Source: Diabrotica undecimpunctata (taxonomy: Eukaryota > Arthropoda > Insecta > Coleoptera > Chrysomelidae). From it: DNA of 64,000 bases. Shown here piece after piece: positions 26,904-38,734 of the stretch. Made by a program: the position numbers and the translations under genes. The DNA lies in assembly GCF_040954645.1 (NCBI RefSeq), contig NC_092813.1, positions 14,486,136-14,550,135 of the forward strand. Direction: 5' to 3'. Numbering within the stretch: the first letter of the stretch is position 1; each line of letters starts with the position of its first letter. The notes beneath the pieces are model-generated. The model did no database searches, was not told the origin of the DNA, and saw nothing but the letters and a program-made list of their open reading frames with translations.

Positions 26904-27545
26904 TCACTGCAACGTATTGAATGCATTGTTAACATCAAACAACAGCAGGGCCGCCCAGCGATGTTCATCCCCTCTGTTGCGCAGTGCTTCGAGTACACTC
27001 ATGATTGCATCAATCGTGCTTTTCCCTTTACAAAAACCAAATTGCCTCCGAGATAAACCACCTGACCTCTCACTCATGACGTCTATGCGTACTCGTAGCA
27101 TCCTTTCATACGGCTTACTGATGCATGGAAGAAGACAGATGGGGCGATACCTTTCCCTAGCTTTGGGAAGCAGTATTAACCTCGATGCCCTCCAAGGCTC
27201 AGGAAAGGTTTGTGCTTCCAGCAGTGCATTCATGTGTTCCAGAAGCCACGCAGGTTCTACCCGTCCTAGACCCTTCACCGCCTCAAGTGGTATATGATCT
27301 AGTCCGGGGGACCTACGAGTCTTCAGTGAACCCAATCCTTCGATAAGTTCATCCATGGTAAAGGGTACAGCCCGCTCCGCTTCTTCATCCGTCCATAAAC
27401 CATGACATCTGCCGTTCGGAAAGAGCTGTCTTGTTACCTCAAGCTTCTTGACCATAGGCATTTCGTAAGGAGAATACTCATGGAACTTCTTCATGACGAT
27501 CTTGTATCCCTGACCCCAGATGTCCTCATCCAGCTTTTCACACAA
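26904..27545 (-). pseudogene. R1-like LINE reverse transcriptase
   Basis: The 213-residue frame contains FTMDELIEGLGSLKTRRSPGLDHIPLEAVKG, PEPWRASRLILLPKARERYRPICLLPCISKPYERML, RRQFGFCKGKSTIDAI and ALLLFDVNNAFNTLQ (motif A, with the first catalytic Asp). It stops at the point where palm motifs B and C should follow; these are deleted. Confidence 0.75.
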
Positions 27546-27775
27546 TTCTTTCCAGTGCCTTCTTTTTCTGTACGGATTTCTGCTCTACCTCTTGCTCTTG
27601 TTAACCTTTTTGTCATTGCTATACATACATTTCTTAGGTCCTCGATGTCAGCATTTCACCAATATAGCATCCTGTTGACATCTTGGCGACCAATCTTGCT
27701 TCCTTCCATCGCTTCTTTAATGACTCTCTCCAGGCTTTCCACTGTCGGTGATTGACCCTGCATTATGCTCACTCT

Positions 27776-28467
27776 TCATTTCATTAGCTCCTCGTATACT
27801 TTCCAGTCATTCCCATCGCTGCATCTGCCCACCGACGTCCCGGATGCACGGAACGTGTTAGTGGTCCTCGTTCCAGTTATCGAGAATAAAATGTACTGAT
27901 GTTCAGTTCCAGTGTAGTCTGGCAAAACTTTCCAGCCTCTTGCTTTCGCCCCTATTTCTTGTGTCGCCATGGTCACGTCGATGTACGTACCTGTACCTCT
28001 CCTAACAAACGTAGGTTCCAGACCTGTGTTTAGAAGCACTAGGTCTAGAGGACCCACCCAGTCAGTTAGTATCCAGTATCCTGCCTCGAGTATTGGTGAT
28101 GGAAGATCCCCACTCCGCTGCTTTTGCTTTAAAATCTCCCAGCAGTACGTATTCTCCTCGTGTGTTTCCCACTTCCTGCATGATCTCGTCTATCTTCATC
28201 TCATACTCGCCCACCGTCACGTTTGGAGAAATATAACAGCAGACCAACCGCACCCCCTCCATCCGAACAATCACATATCCTTCTTTTTCGTACAGCAGCC
28301 CTCCCGGTCGTATTTACAAACCATCCTCTTCTTTTCACCGCTGTTGGATTTGGTTCCGCCGTCACCAGCACATCGATGTTCTTTTCCACTGCGGCAGTCT
28401 CAGCAAGATCATGTTCTAATCTTGCCGTTCCCACATTAGTTTGGAGCACTCTCAGTTCTCGAGTCAT
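27776..28467 (-). pseudogene. R1-like LINE AP-endonuclease
   Basis: Three overlapping minus-strand frames form one endonuclease: RVLQTNVGTARLEHDLAETAA and DVLVTAEPN (N-terminal, with the catalytic Glu block), VRLVCCYISPNV...GEYVLLGDFKAKAAEWGS (GDFNA-type block) and GTYIDVTMATQEIG...DYTGTEHQYILFSI (with the SDH-type block changed to TEH). At least two frame changes separate them. Confidence 0.7.
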
Positions 28468-28539
28468 GTTTTCTTTGTTTGCCCATTCTAAACCTTAGAC
28501 TTTTTCGCGCTCTCTTTTACACTCTCGTACTGTTCTTGG

Positions 28540-29207
28540 GACTAGTCCTGTTGCCACATCGAAAGCAACATCCTCTTCTGTTCTGCCCCTTGCAGTGCCA
28601 TTGTTTGTGTCCAAAAGAAAGACATCTCAGGCATCTTGGTATTTCTACCCTTGATTTTATTACTCGGCAGGATGTTTAGTCTACTTTTATTCTTTTCATT
28701 TTCAAGATCTTTTCGGCAGCGTCTTCATCCACATCGATTACGGCACTCATCATCCCTCTTACTGCGCCTCGTGTCTCGGTCCAAATTTTTATAATGTCAC
28801 AGGCCCGCTCTTTGCCAGCTGCTTCCTCTGTGGCCTTTTGGATCTCTTTCTTCGTTGTATTGGGTGAGATTTCCTGTACCAAGATTCTTCTCTTCACGAT
28901 GCCTTCTTTTGCCACTGCTCTCGGCACGCATGTATTATCAGAGAGAAGTTTCTTCACTTCTTCCGCCATTTCCTTTCCTCCGACCAACTCGCAGTGATAT
29001 TCCTTGGTCTCTAGTCTGTCTGATCCTTTTAATGTCAATGTCCTTTCTTCCTGTCAGATTGTTTTTTACCTCTGTCATTAGATCCCCAAAGGATTTTTCT
29101 TTGGTTTTATTGATGATTACGACTCCATTTTGTTCTTTGGACTTGGTGTTGATATTGGTCCACCTTCTTGTTGTTTTTTTACCTAGGACCGTGATCGTTA
29201 CATACAT
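28540..29207 (-). pseudogene. R1-like LINE ORF1 (gag-like) remnant
   Basis: The frames at 29207-28938 and 29038-28676 read a gag-like protein (SFGDLMTEVKNNL; KRRILVQEISPNTTKKEI). Cys-rich knuckles follow at about 28670-28540 (CLRCLSFGH..WHC, CCFRCG). The protein binds LINE RNA in intact relatives. Broken by frame changes. Confidence 0.6.
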
Positions 29208-29399
29208 AATGCGATTAACTGCTTCATTGGCTATGGTGTATGTAAATTTTGGAGATGAAGAATAACCCTCAATAGATAACTTGTTTTCGATCTGTTAAAG
29301 TCTTTCACTGATATCATTAGCTTTTTGATCTATCAGATCAATTTTTGATTGAAGATCCTTTTTTAGATAAAGAGCGTCTTTAAATTAGCAAAACTTTCG

Positions 29400-31760
29400 A
29401 TATAAGAGCAGCAGTTGTTCCAAAGAATTTTAACCCGGCGTCCAACACTTGGGGTGTAAGAAACCCCAGAGTTCAAAGGGTAACCGATATAAGTTCAAAT
29501 TTCACTCCAAACGCCAATAGCACTTCAGTAGCTTTCGAATACATATTTGTCTACAATCTGATGTAGTCAGGTAGACATACCGTGAATGGTGTCGCTTTCA
29601 AGTTGTCTAGGGTTTGTCACACCCTGCGTGTCGGAACTTGCAACTTTATTTTTTCCGTTTTTATTTTGTACTTCGACGTAATTTTCAGAGGTAAGGCATC
29701 TTATAACTACTATTTATATTGAGTTAATTACAATTTCACTCTCGTAGATTTTGAAATATTGGGCGACTATGAAAAAGAGCAGGCTCATCTCATGCGTATG
29801 TGGGAAGAGTGTGAAAATGAAGACGAATTTATTGATCAGGATGAGTCAGAGACAGAAAGCAATATTGACAATGTAAGTGTCAACAGCAATTATAGCGATA
29901 TGGAACAAGAACCCAGAGAAGAGAATGAAAATCAGCAAGCTGTTGTAGAAAGTATCAGACAAGGTTGATATTATTTCGGAAAGAATGGAATGAAACAGAG
30001 TAAAGAACCAAATAACCGAAATGTTCTAACAAGAACAAACAACTCAATTACACGTTAATTTACCGGGAGTCAAAAATCACGCAAAGTATGCCAAGACATT
30101 GGATGCTTCCTGTTATTTATTGGTGGACAGTTGTATAGTTGAAAGATCTCTCCAGATTATGGGAATACATCTGAAATAGAAATCAAGGCTGTGTTGGGGC
30201 TCCTTTACCTGTCTGCTACATTCAGAAATAACAATGATAATTCATGTAAATTGTGAAAGACTGACGAAACAGGAATGGACGTTTTTCGTTGCACAATGAG
30301 CCAACGTCGATTCGAATATTTAATTTCATGTCTAAGATTCGATAACAAACAAAACCAGAAGAAAGAGTCAAGTTAGATAAATTTAATCATATCACAGCAT
30401 TCTTCGATAGATTTGTAAAAAATTGCAAATCTGTATATTCTCTCTTTGAATTATTGACAATTGACGAGAAGCTTGAATCGTTTAGAGGGAGATGTGCTTT
30501 CAGGCAACATATACCAAATAAGCCATCGAAATATGGAATCAACGTACACGCATTAGTTAACGCACGTACAAACTACCTACTCAATATAAAGATGTATGAA
30601 CAGCCGGAAGATCCATTCCGAGTTAGCAATTCCCCGAAAGACATAATAGAAAGATTGGTTGCTCCCATGTCTGGGACCAAACGCAATATAACGTTTGATA
30701 ACTGATACACTAGTCGTGATCTCTTAGTGAAGTTGCGTGAGACTCATAATTTAACTGCAGTAGGTACTATCAGGAAAAATAAGCCTGATTTGCTAATAGA
30801 ATTCCTAAAGAGATAGGAAGAGAAGTTTTTTTCAGTATATTTGGATTTCAGAATGGATACACTACCCTTTCGTATGTAAAAATAGAAAGAAAAAGTTGTT
30901 TTATTTATATCTTTCCTCCACAATAATACAATAGTAACAGATACTCATAATAAGCTGATTGAAATTATTTCCTTTTATAATTCAACCAAAGGCGGAGTTG
31001 ACGTAGTAGACGGCTCTCTGCAACGTAAAATGTAGCACGCAACAGTCGTCGCTGGTATTTGACAATTTTTTTCTGTCTAATGAACACTACAGGAATCAAT
31101 AGCTAGATCAAACAAAATCTTGTTTTATTTGATCAATTATTTTGTTTGAACAAAACAACAAAATCAATAAACAGACAAAACAACGATGGTCCTAACATTG
31201 CTAGAAGTCTTTCCCTGAAGAAACTGGGTTTCCAATTGATCAAAGAACATTAAAGAGAAATAATGAGTAACCGTAGATTATCTAGAGAGTTGAGAAGCAT
31301 TCTCCGAAAGATTTTTCAGGAAAACTAGATACGTGTGTGGGGCATGTGAAGTTTTTTTGTGTTCAGAACACTGTGCGATATACAATGAAAATTGCTCCAA
31401 CTTTAAAAACTCATAACTCAATAATTAATCTGTAGAATTTGATTATGTCTTTTTCTTTGATAAGCTAAATACTCCTTTCATTGTACTTTTATATTTTCAT
31501 ACTATTAATTTCGACAGAAATGTACCTGTTGATTCTCTGGTCATAATACACATTTTTTTTTGGAAAAAAAAAATTTTATTTCATATAATTGGCTATATGT
31601 TCAATAGTAAACTATAATTAGCAAATGTTCTTCTGGAATTTATTACCGTAATGTATGCTAAAGCTCTAGTATCACTTAATATTATGAAAATCTACGAGAC
31701 ATGGAAATTTTGTATATTTTCAACTTGAAGTTTGTCACACCTCACGTGTCGAATAGCGTT
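29400..31760 (+). mobile_element. Second piggyBac-like element, degenerate
   Basis: A transposase remnant (29759 to about 31430) is flanked by related subterminal motifs, TTTGTCACACCCTGCGTGTCGG at about 29613-29634 and TTTGTCACACCTCACGTGTCG at about 31731-31751. They lie in the same orientation, as subterminal repeats may. Termini and target duplications were not defined. Confidence 0.5.
29759..31430 (+). pseudogene. piggyBac transposase remnant
   Basis: The acidic N-terminus is open (29759-29968, EDEFIDQDESETESNIDN). Decayed middle pieces follow, then a clear catalytic-core segment at 30454-30705 (LLTIDEKLESFRGRCAFRQHIPNKPSKYGINVHALV...MSGTKRNITFDN; the TIDE and DN acidic residues match catalytic positions of the family). 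The C-terminal Cys-rich finger is at about 31330-31400 (YVCGACEVFLCSEHC). More than five breaks; inactive. Confidence 0.65.
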
Positions 31761-31769
31761 ACAAAATTT

Positions 31770-32280
31770 CACCTGTCGGATGCCGGATTAATTCCATGTA
31801 GCTTATGCCTTGTAACTCGATCTTCGACTCGTAGATTAATGCAAGCTAGATGTATTTTCTGTTTACAGGATTTACATTAAAGTTGTTTTGATGAATCTCG
31901 ATCATCGATTGACTTTGAACAGTTAGCGCAGGTCGACATGGTGGAAGCAGCAGAGCAGCAGTGGGAGTAAATTGCCGTAAATATATATAAACAAAATAAA
32001 AAGACTGACCTTGCAATCTGTAGATAATCCAAAATACGGGGTTTCGGATGCACTTTATGGCGAAATAAAAACACCACCAAAGAAAAAATAGTAAAAACGA
32101 AGCTGGAGGTAAAAGAATTATTAAATTAATAAAGAAATTAAAATAATATAATTATATAAATATAAATTAATAAAGATGTGACGTTTATAATGTTACAATA
32201 TAGTTTAGGAATATTTGTTGGCCTCTTATAATATATTATGTAGAGGTGGTTTTCTCGCTAAAACTGGTAAGCTACTAACA
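31770..32280. other. No recognised feature
   Basis: AT-rich sequence without a supported gene or repeat boundary. Confidence 0.4.
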
Positions 32281-32283
32281 GAA

Positions 32284-32505
32284 CTAGATCTGAAGACTGC
32301 CAGTGCTAATCTCAAAGCTGCAGATTGTATGCTGTTTAGTACTGTGTAGTTTTTTTAAAGCCATTTTGCTTGCAGTACCGTAATGTGTGCAACCGTATTT
32401 AAATTTACTTCTAACAAGTGATTTGTAAAGGTTAATTAATGTTTTACAGTCGGCACTCCACACTTTATTAGATAGTATATTAGGTATATTTAACCGCCTT
32501 GGCAT
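32284..32505 (-). pseudogene. Jockey/CR1-like LINE scrap (post-RT region)
   Basis: The frame reads VWSADCKTLINLYKSLVRSKFKYGCTHYG, the conserved post-RT block (W-AD---L--LY-SLVRS-LDYG) of non-LTR ORF2 proteins. An isolated fragment. Confidence 0.65.
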
Positions 32506-32519
32506 GCTTATTACAATTT

Positions 32520-33050
32520 ATTAATATTCACATTCTAATTTATTGTTTTATCAAAAGTTAGGCCTAAAAAGTTACTTCCATTGACTGCTTTATAGGTAAA
32601 TCATCTAACGGTAAATTAATTGAAGCTGTGAAACATCGACAAGCTTCAGAAAGGTAAATGAGAGATATTTGACTTTAAATGTTAAAATGCATATTATAAA
32701 ATCCAGTAACAGCTTTTGTTCTTTTAGTTTAAATATGTCGATGCATCATGCCCTATGGAACTATAATTACAACAATATTAATAAAGTTACTTTAAACTTA
32801 AGAAAAAAATAGTCTTTATTTAAAAAAAACATGTGGCTTGTTACATTATTACATTAATAATAAATACCCAAAATCTTATTTAATCAACCAACTCGGCGAC
32901 CTCATCAGCAACATCAGGGCTGACATCCTCTCGTAACTATTCTAGTAGTGATGATACACTGAAGGTATGTAGGATAATAATGATCTCACATTTTCGAGTT
33001 TCTTTTTTGCAATCCGAATGGGCTTAATACACTTCTGTTGTAAATCAGAT
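32520..33050. other. No recognised feature
   Basis: The minus strand at about 32965-32876 reads a short acidic tail (REDVSPDVADEVAELVD then stop) that could be the end of an unrecognised gene. Otherwise nothing. Confidence 0.3.
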
Positions 33051-33352
33051 ACAAAAAGTACATTTATAAGTCTTCGATCTATCTACGTCTAGATCTTCGG
33101 TAATAAGTACTCTGTCGTCGGCAAAACGCAGATGATTGAGCATTTCTTCATCTATTTTTATTCCCCTCATTTTCCCACTTTATCATTTTAAAGGCGTATT
33201 CGACGACCGTTATAAATAATTTAGGTGAGAGAGTGTCGCCCTGTCTCACACCTCACTTACTATGAATTTCTCTGGTGGTATTATGTAGTTTCACAGGCAT
33301 TGTGGCGTTTTGGTATAATGTTTGGACTAGCTTTATGAGCCGGTAATCTATT

Positions 33353-33625
33353 CTACTTTTGTTCAGAGCAGTTATAATGCTGTCTAATTCCACAGTCTCG
33401 AAGGCTTTGTCTTTTTTTCTCTAGTCTTGTCGTAATTATTCGGGTAAACATTTCATAGATGCGGTTCGATAAGCTGATTGTCCTATAGTTTTCTAGGTGC
33501 TCCTTGTCTCCTTTCTTGTGTAGTAAAATTGTCACTGCATTGTTCCATGTTTTTGGTATGTAACAATCTGTTAGACAAAGGTTAAACAACATTTTTATTT
33601 GGTTGAGAAGAGCACGTCCGCCCAT
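33353..33625 (-). pseudogene. RTE-like reverse transcriptase segment
   Basis: Contains CYIPKTWNNAVTILLHKKGDKEHLENYRTISLSNRIYEMFTRIITTRLE, the hallmark start of RTE-type RT. A frame change follows in place of the next motif. Confidence 0.7.
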
Positions 33626-33634
33626 CTTTATAGC

Positions 33635-34084
33635 TTATATTACGACTCCATCTTCTCCTGGCGCTTTGTTGTTTTTCATCTTCTTCATTGCGTCCTGGAT
33701 TTCGCTTAGTGTGATCTCTGGCATGAGCTCTGAACCCTGTTTAATAATTTTGCGTGATGTGGCGGCTTCCAAGTTCTTTTGGTCTTCTCTTTGGCTTATG
33801 TATAATTCTTGATAGAAGTCTTCAATTATGTGTAGTAGTTCTTCTCTATTTGATGTGGGAACTCCTTCTTTGTTCTTTAGTTTGCTTATTTCGCATTTTC
33901 CATTGTTTAGTCGTATTCTCGGGACTTTCAGACTTTTATTCTCTTTTATAGTTCGCTGGACTTTTTCATTCTTAAATTGCCTTAAATCTTTCCTTATAGC
34001 TTTTGATACTTCTTTGTTTTTCTTCGTCAATGCTTTCTTTTCCTTTGATTTTTCTTCTAGTGTCCATAAGTTGCTTTGTTTCAA
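33635..34084 (-). pseudogene. RTE-like ORF2 linker before the RT
   Basis: Basic region LTKKNKEVSKAIRKDLRQFKNEKVQ, then EIQDAMKKMKNNKAPGEDGVV, the block that begins the RT domain (KNNKAPGEDG). Confidence 0.65.
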
Positions 34085-34249
34085 TATTTATTTTTTCGTT
34101 TTGCGTCTTTTAGGGCAGAATTTTACTCAAGCCTCGTGAATAGCTTCTACGATATTTTTGTTTAGGGCATTTACATTATTCATGCATTCATTTTGTTGTA
34201 AGATTTTATTGATATTGCCTTGATATTCATTTAAATTCGTTGGGTCATT

Positions 34250-34483
34250 CTATATTGGATTGGCTTTCTTCCTAATTATTTTGGATCTTTCTCTTAAGTC
34301 TAATTTTAGTTTGGCTCTTACCATTCTATGATCGCTACCTGTGGTAAAGCTATTAAGGACTGTGACATCGTTGAATATATATTTTTTGTCAATAATTATG
34401 TAGTCTATCTCGTTTTTGGTATTACCATCTGGGCTTTTCCACGTCCATCCTCTGTGATCTTTTTTAGAGAAGAAACTATTCAC
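34250..34483 (-). pseudogene. RTE-like endonuclease C-terminal segment
   Basis: GWTWKSPDGNTKNEIDYIIIDKK and TTGSDHRMVRAKLKLDLR carry the N-EIDYI and SDHR catalytic blocks of AP-type endonucleases. Confidence 0.7.
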
Positions 34484-35569
34484 CTGGTATAGATTTTGTT
34501 GTAATGTAAATTCTAGTATTGTTTGTCCACGTTCGTTTCTGCCTTTGAATCCAAATTTACCTAGTGCTGTTTCCTGTTCATTCTGCTTTAGACCGATCTT
34601 TGCGTTAAAGTCGCCGCATATAATCGTGTAGTCTGTTGGTGTTTCTTTCAGTGCTGCAGATATATTATCGTAGAAGTCTTTAATCTCTTCATCCGGATGG
34701 TCCGTATACCTGAATAATCTTTATTTTATACCTTCGGTTTAGCTTTACGATTAAATAGGCTACTCTTGTGGATATACCTCTTGTAATTACTATGTCATCT
34801 GCAAGTTTTTTGTGTATAAAGAAACCGACTTCCCCGATTGATTTGGTTTCACTACCTATACTGTAAAATATATGCCCTGATTTTAGTGTTGTCAGGTTTT
34901 CTATTTATCGTCTTACTTCAGTGACTCAAATGATATCCAATTTTATTTTGACATCCCGATTTACATTTCAGTGAGTTTTTTTTCAGATAATAGTGTTCTG
35001 TCATTGTAGGTACAGATAAAGAGTGTTAAAGGTTTTTTCGTCTTTCACGTCGTCAGTTTTTTGTTCCCTTCCCCCAGATGTTAGAGTTTCGATTTCTCGC
35101 TATACTCACCTGGGGTACATCCGCTTTTGTTTTAAAATCTGACATTTTGTTAAGATAGAGGTATTTGCCTTGAAACACCACGCTGGCAAGGCGGGTTGGT
35201 GAGTTTTTAATTTAGCCGCTCATTGTGAGTATTGACGCTGTTTGAAGCCGCCCGCTCCGGGTCAGACGCTTCTAGGTTTGTGATCTTATGCTACCCCTAA
35301 AATCAAGCGTTGCTAGCTCCACCATCTTCGCCGTACCGGAAGTATTCTTCGTCGCCTTGGATGCCGTTCTGGACTTCATCCGTGCGTGACCGTGGACAGG
35401 GGACCCTTAGCAGGTGCTAGCTTCCCGGGAAAAGAAGCTCCTGGAATCTGCGGGGGCAGGGATTGATTCACTTTCGCTGATGGGACTATCCAATAGAATC
35501 CAAGGGACTCCAAAGGAGTTCCTACCCGCTAACCACAATAACTTGTTTAACTCCAACAATTAATAGAAA

Positions 35570-36440
35570 AAAGAATACCGGTTGGTACCAAAATACATCT
35601 AGCCTTCATCGACCTAGAAAAGGCATATAATACAGTTCCAAGACTTAAATTGTGGCTTAATTAGTCCATACCCTTTAGGAATAATCACAGAAGTATACAG
35701 TAATAACACTACTTACCTAAAAATCGGAAATATAGTATTAGAGCCAATAAAAGTAACTAAAGGACTAGGCCAAGGATGCAATATGTTTAATTTATATATT
35801 GATGCAGCACTTCAAAATTGGAAAAATCAATGTCAGAGAATGGAAATCCCTATAGGAAATGCCGTACTGTTCTCCATGAACTTTGCGGATGACCAAGTCG
35901 TCCTCACTCAAAATATTTAGTTTTCAATTCAGATGCAAGGTTTGAAGTATTGATAGACGAGGAAGTGGAAATCAAACAGTGGAAAAATTTAAATATTTAG
36001 GTGCACTTATTGATAATAACGGCTTGGGAGAAACCGAAATTAAACACCGAATTTATCAAGGACGTAAAATTGTAGGATGTCTGAACTTCTTATGGTGAGA
36101 TCGCAACATTTCCAAAAGGAACAAAAAGATAATAGGGCAAACCATGGTTGAATCAGTTCTTTGCTATGGCTCTAAAGTATGGACAATGCAGACCCGAAGA
36201 GAAGATTGTTGGCAGTTGCAATGGATTATTTGAGAAGTGCAAAAAATTAAGGCTGAAAAGGAAGACCAACGAATCTATAAGAAATAATATGAATGCTACA
36301 GAAACGGTCATTGAAAGAATAGAAAGAAGAATTTTAAAATGGCTTAGACACCTATTGAGAATGCCTGACGAACGTTGGTCCCAAAAACTTCACAGATGGA
36401 AGCCCCCTGGAATAAGAAAGAGAGGTGGCCGTCTCCAAAA
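35570..36440 (+). pseudogene. Plus-strand LINE reverse transcriptase 3' part
   Basis: Broken frames read IHLAFIDLEKAYNTVPR (motif A), GLGQGCNMFNLYIDAAL, FADDQVVLTQN (YADD box, near 35880), then KFKYLGALIDNNGLGETEIKHRI and GQTMVESVLCYGSKVWTM (C-terminal thumb) and a basic tail. It is an RTE-like copy truncated at its 5' end, running into an (AT)n tract at 36470. Confidence 0.65.
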
Positions 36441-36469
36441 TGTATTGTATTTACACGTTGGATCCCCTA

Positions 36470-36645
<176 letters not shown>

Positions 36646-36699
36646 TATTTTGCCTGGGACAATTATCCGTGAAGAGAACGAGATGTTCTACTTCACCTA

Positions 36700-37160
36700 T
36701 CTTTGAACATCAATATGAGTATTGATGCAATTTCATCACTTCCTGTTTTTGCAACGTTTTTCATCCGGACAAACATATGACCAGCGTCTTCCGCACAATC
36801 ATGGATTCCTAGTTTATACATCCATATTTATTTGCAATAACGTGCAGGACCAGTAGCCCAGCAAAATAAGCATTTTTTCATTACACTCGTCCGGCCAGGC
36901 AAAGGACAGTTGTTTTGAGTAGTATGAACCTCTGTAACAAAAACCTGTATGTTTCCTGCAGTCGATTTTTTGGACTTTAGTTATTAACAAATTAAGGTCA
37001 AAAAACGGAAAATTTTTGCTCTTTTCGTCCATCAGCAAAAATTCGTCATCTCCATTCTTGTTAAGAACAGTCTTCAGTCGTTCTTGGAGTATCTTCTTGG
37101 ACCCGCTGCAGTCTTCATCGCGTTCTTCTAGTTGCTCACGTAACTGTTTTACTGAAAGTT
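36700..37160 (-). pseudogene. LTR-retrotransposon gag start with SAP-like motif
   Basis: Leftward frame: VKQLREQLEERDEDCSGSKK followed by ILQERLKTVLNKNGDDEF, a SAP/HeH-type helix-loop-helix pattern known at the N-terminus of some gypsy-like Gag proteins. It continues with LMDEKSKNFPFFDLNLLITKVQ and HTGFCYRGSYYSKQL to the stop at 36814. It follows a putative primer-binding site and LTR at the right. Truncated downstream by the (AT)n tract. Confidence 0.45.
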
Positions 37161-37325
37161 ATACTAGCAGCATCTTTGGTCAGGCACACACGTACTTTTT
37201 AAATGTTCTTTCGTACAAAGATCACTACCGATCTACGCGGATGTTCCCGACGAACAATAATTTTCAAAAGTCTTTTTCAAAAATCACTGCTGAATTTATT
37301 TTTAAACCCCACACATGACACCAAC

Positions 37326-37958
37326 TGTAGCGAGATTAAATAAAATGAGCGGTTCGAATTTATATAAATATATTTATTTATAAGTTTACAGTTCGGTACA
37401 CTCTTATCAACTAAACTAAACTCATAACATCGTTACATATATATACTAAAGTTACTTTGTTCCAAAACATTCTGGCGTAGTCCCACCTCTACTTCGTCTC
37501 ATCGAAAGCGCATAAAGACGGGCGGTATTAAAATGCCAATTCTTGACTTCTCTAAATCTTTCGTCTCCATTTGATACGTCTCTAATACCAGTTGTTGTTT
37601 ATTGCCCATATAGAAGAATATACAGAAGAGTTTATTGACAACATTAAAATTTATTGACCATATCGAAGAATATACTAAAGGGTTTATAGACAAGATTCAA
37701 ATTTATTGACCATATCGAAGAATATATTGAAGAATTTATTGGCAAATTTATTAACCACTTAATCACGAGGCTACATCCACATGTTAGAACATAACATCTA
37801 ATTGGGAGGACATATAAGCAGCCTATCTATGCCATAAGTATCATCTTATGGCATACCAGCTACGCAAGGCATAGACGATAAGCTCCAATGGTTGATTGAT
37901 GTATTATTTTTTTAATAGTACTTCAATTCTCTTTAGTAGTCTTATCATTACATATTGG
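37326..37958 (-). mobile_element. Putative LTR (minus strand) of the SAP-gag element
   Basis: On the minus strand it begins TGTAATGATAAG at 37958 and ends CTCGCTACA at 37326, giving TG...CA termini. It is followed by GTTGGTGTCATGTGTGGGG, resembling the TGGTGTCA-type primer-binding sites of some gypsy elements. Only one LTR is present. The call rests on termini and context. Confidence 0.45.
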
Positions 37959-38097
37959 CACCCAACCATACTTGTTTTATTTGAGGAATTGAGCTCTGGA
38001 TTTTTGGTTTGGTAGCAAAAAACAAGCTTTATTAAATACTATTTTTATATATTTCAATATTTGGCAGTAAATCTTTAAATCTTTTTTATTTAATATA

Positions 38098-38148
38098 TAT
38101 TGTGATGATGTATTATTTGTGAATGATTTTAATGTGAGCAATGAGTGT

Positions 38149-38155
<7 letters not shown>
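38098..38155 (-). mobile_element. Terminal ~58 bp of a reversed LTR (same family as 50857-52308)
   Basis: GATGATGTATTATTTGTGAATG...GAGCAATGAGTG is the reverse complement of the LTR end at 52258-52305 with small changes. The rest of this reversed LTR resumes at 41627, beyond the (AT)n-flanked DUF7869-like segment. Confidence 0.6.

Positions 38156-38232
<77 letters not shown>
38154..38232. repeat. (AT)n microsatellite
   Basis: Pure AT dinucleotide tract of about 78 bp at the left boundary of the DUF7869-like segment. Confidence 0.95.
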
Positions 38233-38234
<2 letters not shown>

Positions 38235-38734
38235 TCGCCTTGGTGGCCAAGAGGCGTAATCCACAATTTTTATGAATCGGAGGTAAGTACGCAAGATTAT
38301 TTTAAATTCGTCAAAAAATGTTGTGGTCAATGGATTTTACCCACAAATATCTCCTAGTGAGGTATTTTGTAAATTGCCAATAGGCTTAATACACATATCA
38401 TAAAGCAGTCCGTAGTAGCAAGCAACATACGTCTATTGACTTTCCAAAATAAAATAATTTTTGATATCCGTCTCTCTGTTGACAAGAGGTGTATGTGGCA
38501 TACGACCTTTGGCTACAGTTACTTTACCTAATGATAGGGTCGTGTTAGAAATGCGACCATGATTAACCACCAAAAATCTGGAAAAAATAGAATTTTTTAA
38601 TCATTGCCACGTATTTTTACAGTTTAGCAGGTAGTCTTGTATTGTCTTTCGTTGTTAAACAGTTACTTACTATGAGTTATTATTTTTGAAATATTTCTGT
38701 TAATGTGTAGGAAGTGATAAAAATAAAGAAAATA

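Larger units (their letters stand above)
26460..29290 (-). mobile_element. R1-like LINE (minus strand), decayed and internally deleted
   Basis: Reading leftwards: ORF1 N-terminal and middle regions (29207-28676), gag-type zinc knuckles (about 28670-28540: CLRCLSFGHKQWHC and GCCFRCG), an AP-endonuclease (28467 to about 27776), a reverse transcriptase (27545-26904) and a C-terminal domain ending GHRRLDYFLTQVLTGHGCFRAYL (about 26580-26500). The YADD region is missing between about 26900 and 26750. The organisation fits the R1/I group. Many frame changes. Confidence 0.75.
33060..35550 (-). mobile_element. RTE-like LINE (minus strand), decayed
   Basis: From the 5' end leftwards: a G/C-richer 5' region (35550 to about 34950), endonuclease (about 34900-34250), linker (34084-33635), reverse transcriptase (33625-33353 with GDKEHLENYRTISLSN) and, after frame changes, a FADD box (LRFADDRVLI near 33150-33110). 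Part of the 5' region matches 1205-1400. Confidence 0.7.

Noticed and set aside
37326..37970. Reading the TGGCACCCAAC at about 37961 as a plus-strand primer-binding site of this LTR
   Set aside because: The gag-like frame lies on the minus strand to the left, and the minus-strand TGGTGTCA site is in the right place, so the minus orientation explains more.
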